This document shows, one piece after another, positions 1 through 5,525 of a stretch of DNA of 8,147 nt (positions within the stretch are counted from its first letter, which is position 1; each line of letters begins with the position of its first letter). The stretch comes from an uncultured Eubacteriales bacterium (GTDB lineage: Bacteria > Bacillota > Clostridia > UBA1381). The stretch spans positions 1 to 8,147 of the forward strand of contig CAJKHT010000105.1 in the NCBI GenBank assembly GCA_905199755.1. The letters are read 5' to 3'. The notes under the pieces were generated by a model, which was not told the DNA's origin, made no database searches, and saw only the letters and a list, made by a program, of their open reading frames with translations. The translations under genes were made by a program, and so were the position numbers.

Positions 1-13
1 TCCGGAGTTTTTT
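1..13. terminator. Possible half of an intrinsic terminator cut by the left edge
   Basis: The plus strand opens with TCCGGAG followed by six T, the look of the right arm and T-tract of an intrinsic terminator; on the minus strand it reads as an A-run plus left arm, 13 bases after the tspO stop. It resembles the 536-566 terminator in layout. The other arm lies outside the window, so it cannot be confirmed. Confidence 0.35.
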
Positions 14-25
14 AACATCCCCTCT

Positions 26-499
26 TTAGTTGAGAATAAAAATCATCAAAGTAAGATACCCCGCAAAGGTTACCCATATAAGATACGGCAGCTGCAAATA
101 TGCTGCAATATCGCTGATTTGATGAAATTTTACTATCATATATATAATAAGCAGCCACAACACTATAAGCCATATAAACGCAAACAGGTATGCGCGCATA
201 TTAAAAAATATTATACTCCATAAAAAATTCACAACAAGCTGAAGCCCGTACACTCTGAGCGCCTCATTGCGTTTTTGCTTGTCGTCCTTTCCCTTTACAT
301 ATACCAATGCACTGCTTATACCCATCAGTATAAAAAGAATATTCCATACTATCGGAAAAACAATCATCGGAGGAGCAAGCAAAGGCTTGTTCAAATCGGT
401 ATATACGGACATGTTATTTTTTGTTACGAGTGCCGAAAGTCCGCTGACTCCCAGCGCAATCAATATTGAAATTACATACGGCTTGATTTTATTCCACAT
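26..499 (-). CDS. tspO: TspO/MBR family five-helix membrane protein
   Basis: TspO proteins are small five-helix membrane proteins, related to the mitochondrial translocator protein, that bind porphyrins and steroids; some bacterial members degrade porphyrin in light or tune stress responses. Their exact role in anaerobes is unclear. The 157 residues show hydrophobic segments at about 8-25, 45-68, 81-99, 103-123 and 131-155. The family signature is clear: LNKPLLAPP (36-44), VFPIVWNILFILMGI (47-61), the NFLWS motif (91-95), and PYLIWVTFAGYL (138-149) in the fifth helix. Length matches the family. The gene follows the operon terminator by a short gap and has a strong SD. It therefore depends either on read-through or on a promoter I could not place. 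Family assignment is secure; ligand and function are not. Confidence 0.93.
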   Translation of the reverse strand: MWNKIKPYVISILIALGVSGLSALVTKNNMSVYTDLNKPLLAPPMIVFPIVWNILFILMGISSALVYVKGKDDKQKRNEALRVYGLQLVVNFLWSIIFFNMRAYLFAFIWLIVLWLLIIYMIVKFHQISDIAAYLQLPYLIWVTFAGYLTLMIFILN

Positions 500-506
500 T
501 ATCTGT

Positions 507-512
507 CACCTC
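507..512 (-). promoter_or_regulatory. Ribosome binding site of tspO
   Basis: GAGGTG on the minus strand lies seven bases before the ATG at 499, a good Shine-Dalgarno site that supports this start. A TATAAT at 518-513 abuts it and is too close to act as the -10 box of an SD-led message. Confidence 0.75.
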
Positions 513-535
513 ATTATAAGCATATGCAGATATTT

Positions 536-566
536 AAAAAAAAATCCGTAAAAACGGATTTTTTTA
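536..566 (-). terminator. Intrinsic terminator at the end of the operon
   Basis: On the minus strand, the TAA stop of the cinA-like gene (566-564) is followed by an A-run, ATCCGT (559-554), a four-base T loop (553-550), ACGGAT (549-544) and a run of T to 536. The G+C core is only four pairs, lengthened by A-T pairs on both sides. The structure is symmetric enough to work on the plus strand too. It closes the prpC-to-cinA unit, possibly with some read-through into tspO. Confidence 0.85.
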
Positions 567-1043
567 TAACATTTCAAGCACTTTGCATAATGCGGTTTCA
601 CAGGTCTTTTCGCGGACATCATCACGGCTGCCGCCGTAATGCATTTCAAGCACATCGGCATTACCCCTAACACATATACCGATAAACACCGTTCCGACCG
701 GTTTTTCGTCCGTACCGCCGCCTGGGCCCGCAATCCCGGTTATGCCGATTCCTATATCGGCACCGGTATGCGCACATATTCCCGTACACATCTGATAAGC
801 GGTATCACGGCTCACCGCACCGACGCTGTCAAGCGTTTCTTTTTTCACTCCGAGTTCACGCATTTTCGCATCGTTTGAATAGGTAACAATTGATTCCTCA
901 AATATTTCCGATGAACCCGGCACCGCCGTGATAAGCGCCGCAAGCAATCCTCCCGTACAGCTTTCGGCGGTGGAGATTTTGAGTTTTCTTTTTATAAGCT
1001 CATTTACAAGCTTTTCATTTATTCCTTTAACATCAGCAGTCAT
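564..1043 (-). CDS. pncC: Stand-alone CinA C-terminal domain protein, probable nicotinamide-nucleotide amidase
   Basis: Proteins of this family deamidate nicotinamide mononucleotide to nicotinate mononucleotide, returning the by-product of NAD-dependent DNA ligase to NAD synthesis. The 159 residues cover the entire CinA C-terminal domain: TAESCTGGLLAALI (25-38), YSNDAK (55-60) with likely catalytic S28, Y55 and K60, GITGIAGPGGG (100-110) and KPVGTV (114-119). The N-terminal molybdopterin-binding-like domain of full CinA (about 410 residues) is absent, and no trace of it lies upstream, where thiI ends 3 nt before the ATG, so this is a natural single-domain version. There is no good SD: GAGG lies 17 bases upstream. 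Translation probably depends on ribosomes finishing thiI. An intrinsic terminator begins at its stop codon, marking the operon end. Activity is inferred from family. Confidence 0.93.
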   Translation of the reverse strand: MTADVKGINEKLVNELIKRKLKISTAESCTGGLLAALITAVPGSSEIFEESIVTYSNDAKMRELGVKKETLDSVGAVSRDTAYQMCTGICAHTGADIGIGITGIAGPGGGTDEKPVGTVFIGICVRGNADVLEMHYGGSRDDVREKTCETALCKVLEML

Positions 1044-1046
1044 AAT

Positions 1047-2225
1047 TTATTTGGGCAGAACCTCAATCAGCTCCACGCCCTCCAATGCCTCCTCTATAAG
1101 CTTTTCCACATCAAGCACCGATTCGCTTTTTTCGATATTCTCTCTCTTCGGATTTACCGTCGGATGCTTCGGTGTGAACACCGTACAGCAATCCTCATAA
1201 GGCAGTATGGATGTCTCAAACGTTCCGATTTCATGCGCACGATCCATAATTTCTATCTTATCCATTCCGATAAGAGGCTGCAAAACAGGCATATCCACAA
1301 CGGCATTTGTAACGTCAAGCGCGGCAAGAGTCTGACTCGCAACCTGTCCCACACTCTCACCCGTTATAAGCGCCTTTGATTTGTTTTTCCTTGCAATTCT
1401 TTCGGCAATGCGCATCATAAATCTGCGCATCACAAGTGTCATATGTTCCTCGGGACAGTTATCGCGGATTTGCAGCTGGATTTCCGTGAACGGAACAATA
1501 TACAAATTTATTTTTGATGTGTATCTCGCTATAATTTCCGCAAGCTCGATAACCTTTTCCTTTGCACGCTCGCTTGTGTACGGGAATGAGAAAAAGTTTA
1601 CCGCATCTATTTCAACGCCGCGCTTTGAAATCATATGTCCGGCAACGGGACTGTCTATACCGCCCGACAAAAGCAGCGTTGCTTTTGAGCCGGTACCTAT
1701 CGGCATTCCGCCCTGTCCCTTGATTTTTGATTCGTTGCAGTAAACATATGCGGCATTTTCTCTTATTTCCACGCGCACCGTTGCATCGGGATTGTGTACG
1801 TCAACAATAATTTCGGGGTATTCGTCGTCAAGATAGCCGCCCACCTCCATGCAAATCTGCGGTGAGGTATAGGGAAAGCTCTTATCGGAGCGCTTTGCCT
1901 CAACCTTGAATTTTGTACCCGGAGTAAGCACGGGACGCAGATACTCGCGCGCCGTATTTCTTATCACTTCAATATCCTTTTCGCACACCGCCGCGCGCGT
2001 TATTGACACAAGCCCGAAAATCTTCGACATTCGCTCAATCATAATATCGAGCTTTGTCTGATCCTCCACCTCAACATACACTGTTGCCTGAGAAATGCGT
2101 ACATGCGCTCTCGCTATGTTTTTTGTCGCATTGTTTATATTATTTATGAGTATGCTTTCAAACCTCGGACGGTTTCCGCCTTTCAGTATTATTTCTCCGT
2201 ATTTTGCAAGAATTATCTCTTTCAT
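1047..2225 (-). CDS. thiI: tRNA 4-thiouridine synthase ThiI, short form without rhodanese domain
   Basis: ThiI activates uridine 8 of tRNA by adenylation and replaces its oxygen with sulfur, giving 4-thiouridine, a near-UV sensor; in some bacteria it also supplies sulfur for thiamine thiazole. The 392 residues contain the N-terminal ferredoxin-like part with YGEIILKGGNR (9-19), the THUMP domain (about 60-165), and the PP-loop ATPase with SGGIDS (187-192), GESVGQVASQ (289-298) and YEDCCTVFTPKHP (343-355). The C-terminal rhodanese domain of the E. coli enzyme (about 480 residues) is absent, as in many Bacillota. Sulfur therefore probably passes directly from the adjacent desulfurase, perhaps via C346 or C347. 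A strong AAGGAG lies six bases before the ATG within the desulfurase gene, and the two genes overlap by 4 nt. Confidence 0.96.
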   Translation of the reverse strand: MKEIILAKYGEIILKGGNRPRFESILINNINNATKNIARAHVRISQATVYVEVEDQTKLDIMIERMSKIFGLVSITRAAVCEKDIEVIRNTAREYLRPVLTPGTKFKVEAKRSDKSFPYTSPQICMEVGGYLDDEYPEIIVDVHNPDATVRVEIRENAAYVYCNESKIKGQGGMPIGTGSKATLLLSGGIDSPVAGHMISKRGVEIDAVNFFSFPYTSERAKEKVIELAEIIARYTSKINLYIVPFTEIQLQIRDNCPEEHMTLVMRRFMMRIAERIARKNKSKALITGESVGQVASQTLAALDVTNAVVDMPVLQPLIGMDKIEIMDRAHEIGTFETSILPYEDCCTVFTPKHPTVNPKRENIEKSESVLDVEKLIEEALEGVELIEVLPK

Positions 2226-3355
2226 CTGTATCTCCTTAGTTTTGCTGTTTCTTCCGCGGCGGCATTCGCCGTAAATTCTATATCTTCCTCCGTAATGCCG
2301 TTATCAAAGCTGAACCGCACCGCACCGCCTACTTCACGGTTATCGAGTCCCATCGCGGTAAGCACATGACTCGGCTGCGGCTTATGGCTGGAACATGCCG
2401 AGCCTGTTGAAACGTAAATCCCTCTTGCCTCCAGTGCATGGAGAAGAATTTCCGCCTTTATGCCTATGAATGAAACATTAAGCACGCTTCCCGAGTTATA
2501 CTCGTCGCTTCCGTTTATTTTTATGTTTTCCATTTTTTCCGCAAGCTTGTTTTTAAGCAGGGTGCGCAGCTTTAAAAGCTTTGTATTGTCACAGTCACAC
2601 TCCGCTGCCGCCGCGCCGAATGATGCAATTCCTCCGACATTTTCCGTGCCGGGGCGCACACCGTTTTGCTGCTCACCGCCGTAAATAAGCGGACGGAATT
2701 TGGTATCGTTTACATACAATGCACCGCTGCCCTTAAAGCCGTGAATTTTATGTGCACTTATACTTATCAAATCCGCACCCCAAAGCTTCGGCTTTACGTC
2801 CAGCTTTCCGAATGACTGTACACAGTCGCAGTGCAGCACGGCATTCGGTGATTTTTGACGCATGATGCTTTTTAGCCTGTCCACAGGCTGAATTACACCT
2901 GTTTCGTTGTTTACATGCATAACGCTTACAAGAATCGTATCGGGACGAAGTGATTTTTCAAACTCGTTTATATCTATTCTTCCGTCGGCACCGACACCCA
3001 GATATGTCACTTCAAAGCCTTCCTTTTCAAGCTGATGCGCCGTTTCAAGCACAGACGGGTGTTCGATACTCGTTGTGATTATATGCTTTCCGAGCTTCCC
3101 TCTGCCGCGTGCCTCGCCGAAAAGTGCGGTATTGTTTGCCTCCGTACCGCCGGAGGTGAAATATATGTGTTTACTCTCCGCACCGAGCATTTTTGCTATT
3201 GTTTCTCTACTGTTTTTTATAAGCTTTTCGCTGTCCAGACCGAGCCTGTAAAGCGAAGATGGATTTCCGAAAAGTTCTGCTGCCGAAAGCATTGCTTTTA
3301 CGGCATTTTCGGACGGCTTTGTTGTTGCCGCATTATCAAGATATATCAAAATCAA
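2222..3355 (-). CDS. nifS: Cysteine desulfurase, IscS/NifS (NifZ-like) type, TTG start
   Basis: This pyridoxal-phosphate enzyme removes sulfur from L-cysteine, leaving alanine and an enzyme persulfide for sulfur carriers. The 377 residues carry YLDNAATTKP (5-14), TSGGTEANN (67-75), EHPS with the PLP-stacking H99, HCDCVQSFGK (175-184), the PLP lysine K203 in SAHKIHG, RPGTEN (234-239), and catalytic C321 in STGSACSS. The last motif, with its longer flexible loop, is of group I. No ATG lies near the family N-terminus; the start is taken as TTG at 3355, four bases after AAAGGA, although a second TTG at 3349 (ten bases) is possible. The stop overlaps the thiI start as ATGA. The adjacency suggests a dedicated sulfur donor for ThiI, as nifZ is in B. 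subtilis; a wider Fe-S cluster role cannot be excluded. Confidence 0.95.
   Translation of the reverse strand: MILIYLDNAATTKPSENAVKAMLSAAELFGNPSSLYRLGLDSEKLIKNSRETIAKMLGAESKHIYFTSGGTEANNTALFGEARGRGKLGKHIITTSIEHPSVLETAHQLEKEGFEVTYLGVGADGRIDINEFEKSLRPDTILVSVMHVNNETGVIQPVDRLKSIMRQKSPNAVLHCDCVQSFGKLDVKPKLWGADLISISAHKIHGFKGSGALYVNDTKFRPLIYGGEQQNGVRPGTENVGGIASFGAAAAECDCDNTKLLKLRTLLKNKLAEKMENIKINGSDEYNSGSVLNVSFIGIKAEILLHALEARGIYVSTGSACSSHKPQPSHVLTAMGLDNREVGGAVRFSFDNGITEEDIEFTANAAAEETAKLRRYR
2232..2237 (-). promoter_or_regulatory. Ribosome binding site of thiI inside the desulfurase gene
   Basis: AAGGAG on the minus strand lies six bases before the thiI ATG at 2225, inside the last desulfurase codons. 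It is stronger than the desulfurase's own site, so ThiI may be made at a higher rate per transcript than a purely coupled gene. Confidence 0.75.
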
Positions 3356-3359
3356 ACGT

Positions 3360-3365
3360 TCCTTT
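3360..3365 (-). promoter_or_regulatory. Ribosome binding site of the desulfurase with TTG start
   Basis: AAAGGA on the minus strand precedes two in-frame TTG codons at 3355 (spacer 4) and 3349 (spacer 10). No ATG or GTG is available before the conserved YLDNAATT motif, so a TTG start is the simplest reading. Confidence 0.6.
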
Positions 3366-3368
3366 CAG

Positions 3369-3977
3369 CTATTCTCCGTCATTTATTATCACAAAGCCGA
3401 TACCGTCACGGGTTGTTATTTCACAGTAATCATCACATATAACATTGCTGTTTCCGCGGCTTTCGCCCATATAAAGCGTTTCGTTTCTTAACGGATAGTC
3501 GAGTCCCTTTGTGGTAATTCCGTTTATATCGCCGCCTATCGGTATGATTGACAGAGTCTTGCCCTTTTTATTCTTTGCGCAAAAGCTTCCGCGCAAAAGA
3601 TATATTTCATTATTGTCATCTACTATGCACGCATTTTCACACTGCATCAAAAGCAGCATATTCGTAAGTGTATGATCCATGCGGCTGCCGGTCATGCCGA
3701 ACATAAGAATTTCGTCATAACCGTGTTCAAGCGCATATTTTACACAGATTTCGCTGTCGGTATAATCCTTTCTGACGGGATATACAAGCTTTGCGGTATC
3801 TGTATCCGGCTCGGGCGCGGAATCGAAATCTCCCATTATAAGATTGATTTTTATTCCCGCATTATCAGCATAAATATATCCGCCGTCGGCGCATATCACA
3901 AAATCGTCATGTCTTATACGCTCAGTCAGCCATGCATAGCTGCTTATTTTTCCGTTTCCTATAATAACCGCTCTCAT
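3369..3977 (-). CDS. thiN: Thiamine pyrophosphokinase (ThiN/TPK type)
   Basis: This enzyme transfers pyrophosphate from ATP to thiamine, giving thiamine diphosphate directly, the cofactor of transketolase, pyruvate:ferredoxin oxidoreductase and others. The 202-residue protein shows the family motifs: CADGGY (29-34), GDFDS (49-53), KDYTDSE (70-76) and GMTGSRMDHTLTN (94-106), which form the nucleotide and metal site. A smaller C-terminal beta domain contains RGNSN (174-178). The ATG overlaps the rpe stop in a 4-nt ATGA, so translation is probably coupled; a weak AAGAGA lies upstream. It sits directly after rpe, as in Bacillus subtilis. Thiamine diphosphate serves transketolase, which uses the product of Rpe, so the pairing makes metabolic sense. 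No other function is likely. Confidence 0.95.
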   Translation of the reverse strand: MRAVIIGNGKISSYAWLTERIRHDDFVICADGGYIYADNAGIKINLIMGDFDSAPEPDTDTAKLVYPVRKDYTDSEICVKYALEHGYDEILMFGMTGSRMDHTLTNMLLLMQCENACIVDDNNEIYLLRGSFCAKNKKGKTLSIIPIGGDINGITTKGLDYPLRNETLYMGESRGNSNVICDDYCEITTRDGIGFVIINDGE

Positions 3978-4612
3978 CTTAAAATTCTCTTAACCGAACC
4001 TGTTATATCATCGTTAAATACAGCCGTACCGGCAACAATCACGTTTGCTCCCGTGCTTAACACCTCATCAATATTTGATGCATTCACACCGCCGTCCACC
4101 TGTATATTGAAATCATCACCCATTTTTGCTCTTATTTCACGGATTTTATCGTTTACCGCCGTTATATACTTCTGTCCGCCGTACCCCGGATGCACGCTCA
4201 TAACCAGCGCCATTTCAACATTACCGAGATATTCTTCTATTGCCGAAACGGGAGTGTCGGGAGAGATTGCGATGCCGGCTTTTTTGCCGCGCGCATGTAT
4301 CATATCTATGCATTTCCTAGGATTTTCCGTTGCTTCGACATGAAAGCACACACTGTCTGAGCCTGCATCTATAAACTTATCAATGTATTTTTCGGGTTCG
4401 GTAATCATAAGGTGAGTATCGAAAAATATATCCGTATGCTTTCTGAGTGAAGCTATGACAGGTATTCCGAAGCTTATGTTCGGAACAAAATGTCCGTCCA
4501 TAACATCAAGATGCATCCACTGCGCACCTGCCCTCTGTGCCTCGGTTACCTGCTCGGCAAGTCTGCCGAAATCAGCCGCCAGTATTGACGGCGACAATAT
4601 CATTTGTGCCAT
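3974..4612 (-). CDS. rpe: Ribulose-phosphate 3-epimerase
   Basis: This enzyme interconverts D-ribulose 5-phosphate and D-xylulose 5-phosphate in the pentose phosphate pathway and is a cytosolic TIM barrel. From the chosen start it has 212 residues, close to the usual 215-225. Key motifs are ILSPSILAADF (5-15), HLDVMDGHFVPN (34-45), THLM (66-69), HPGYGGQ (141-147) and QVDGGVN (171-177). The metal ligands expected by family are H34, D36, H67 and D173, the two aspartates also being the catalytic acid and base. A longer frame starts at 4666, but those 18 extra residues do not resemble the family, and the SD-like AAAGGA there abuts the ATG. The ATG at 4612 has AAAGGA ten bases upstream and leaves a 32-nt gap after rsgA. 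The stop overlaps the next start as ATGA. Confidence 0.96.
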   Translation of the reverse strand: MAQMILSPSILAADFGRLAEQVTEAQRAGAQWMHLDVMDGHFVPNISFGIPVIASLRKHTDIFFDTHLMITEPEKYIDKFIDAGSDSVCFHVEATENPRKCIDMIHARGKKAGIAISPDTPVSAIEEYLGNVEMALVMSVHPGYGGQKYITAVNDKIREIRAKMGDDFNIQVDGGVNASNIDEVLSTGANVIVAGTAVFNDDITGSVKRILR

Positions 4613-4622
4613 TTTTGTTTTT

Positions 4623-4628
4623 TCCTTT
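4623..4628 (-). promoter_or_regulatory. Ribosome binding site deciding the rpe start
   Basis: AAAGGA on the minus strand lies ten bases before the ATG at 4612 and about 19 before the next ATG at 4603. Together with the family N-terminus ILSPSILAADF, it favours 4612 over the longer frame from 4666. Confidence 0.6.
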
Positions 4629-4644
4629 CCGTTTCCGACAAATA

Positions 4645-5517
4645 TTATTTCGTCTTTCTTTCCCATTCCTTTACGGAATTTAATTGATTATACAGTGTTT
4701 TGTAGCTTTCATAGCGCGACTGCGGCACTCTGCCGTCAATAAGCATCGCTTTTACGGCGCAGTCGGGCTCATTTATATGACTGCACCCTCTGAAACGGCA
4801 CACATCCTTTGTTTGTGCCATTTCGGGGAAATAGTTCTGAAGCTCATCTGCTTTTATTGTGTGTATTTCAAGCGACGAAAAGCCGGGAGTGTCGAGAACG
4901 AAGCCGCCCTGCGGCAGTTCAAACAATTCCACGTGACGGGTTGTATGCTTTCCGCGCTGTATTTTTTCGGAAACGGCGCCCGTTTCAAGTGCATTGCCCG
5001 TCAGAATGTTCAGAATACTTGATTTTCCCACGCCGGACAATCCCGCAAACGCCGATATTTTACCTTTTACCGCATCGAAAAGCGCATCTATTCCGATATT
5101 TTCCTTGGCGCACACGCTTATTACCTTATAGCCGGCATTTGTATAAATATCCGCAAGTTCTTTACCCTCCGTCAAATCGGTTTTATTTATACAGATAATC
5201 GGCTGTATGCCGTTTATCTGCGCATTTATAAGCATTTTATCTATAAGAAACAGATTCGGGTCGGGCGATGCCGCTGCCGCAACAAGCACCAGCATATCAA
5301 TATTCGCCACACTCGGCCGCACAAGCTGAGTCCGCCGTGGAAAAATGTCAGTAACGGCACCCTTTGCACCGTCAGTTTCAATTCTTACATTATCGCCTAT
5401 AACGGGTATAATCTTCTCATTTCTGAAAATGCCGCGCGCCTTACATTCGTATACATTGCCGTCGGCGGCCTTTACATAGTAAAAGCCGCCGATTCCTTTA
5501 ATAATTATTCCTTCCAT
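4645..5517 (-). CDS. rsgA: Small ribosomal subunit biogenesis GTPase RsgA (YjeQ/CpgA)
   Basis: RsgA is a circularly permuted GTPase that binds the 30S subunit late in assembly and checks the decoding region. The 290-residue protein has the family order: an N-terminal OB fold (about 1-65, with RGIFR and GDNV), then G4 NKTD (111-114), G1 GLSGVGKSS (159-167), a switch region RGKHTTRH (188-195), G3 DTPG (209-212), and a C-terminal zinc site with C240, C245, H247 and C253. G4 before G1 is the mark of the permutation. Length is normal for Bacillota. The ATG lies 8 nt after the prkC stop, and its SD-like AAGGGA begins within that stop codon, with only four bases to the ATG, so coupling to prkC translation is likely. 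In relatives the neighbouring PrkC phosphorylates this protein. Confidence 0.97.
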   Translation of the reverse strand: MEGIIIKGIGGFYYVKAADGNVYECKARGIFRNEKIIPVIGDNVRIETDGAKGAVTDIFPRRTQLVRPSVANIDMLVLVAAAASPDPNLFLIDKMLINAQINGIQPIICINKTDLTEGKELADIYTNAGYKVISVCAKENIGIDALFDAVKGKISAFAGLSGVGKSSILNILTGNALETGAVSEKIQRGKHTTRHVELFELPQGGFVLDTPGFSSLEIHTIKADELQNYFPEMAQTKDVCRFRGCSHINEPDCAVKAMLIDGRVPQSRYESYKTLYNQLNSVKEWERKTK

Positions 5518-5525
5518 ACAGTCCC

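Noticed and set aside
1..18. ATG at 18-16 on the minus strand as the start of a further gene
   Set aside because: The purine-rich GAGGGG abuts the ATG with no spacer, and only six codons are visible. The A-run plus CTCCGGA reads better as part of a terminator.
513..518. Perfect TATAAT before tspO as a promoter -10 box
   Set aside because: It directly abuts the Shine-Dalgarno site, so the transcript would start downstream of it. The matching -35 position is a T-run, part of the terminator.
3672..4343. Open frame of 223 codons on the plus strand across thiN and rpe
   Set aside because: It lies opposite two genes with full family motifs, shows no recognisable domain and has the low-complexity look of an antisense shadow.
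4613..4666. N-terminal extension of Rpe from the ATG at 4666
   Set aside because: The SD-like bases touch the ATG, the residues do not match the family, and a better start exists at 4612.
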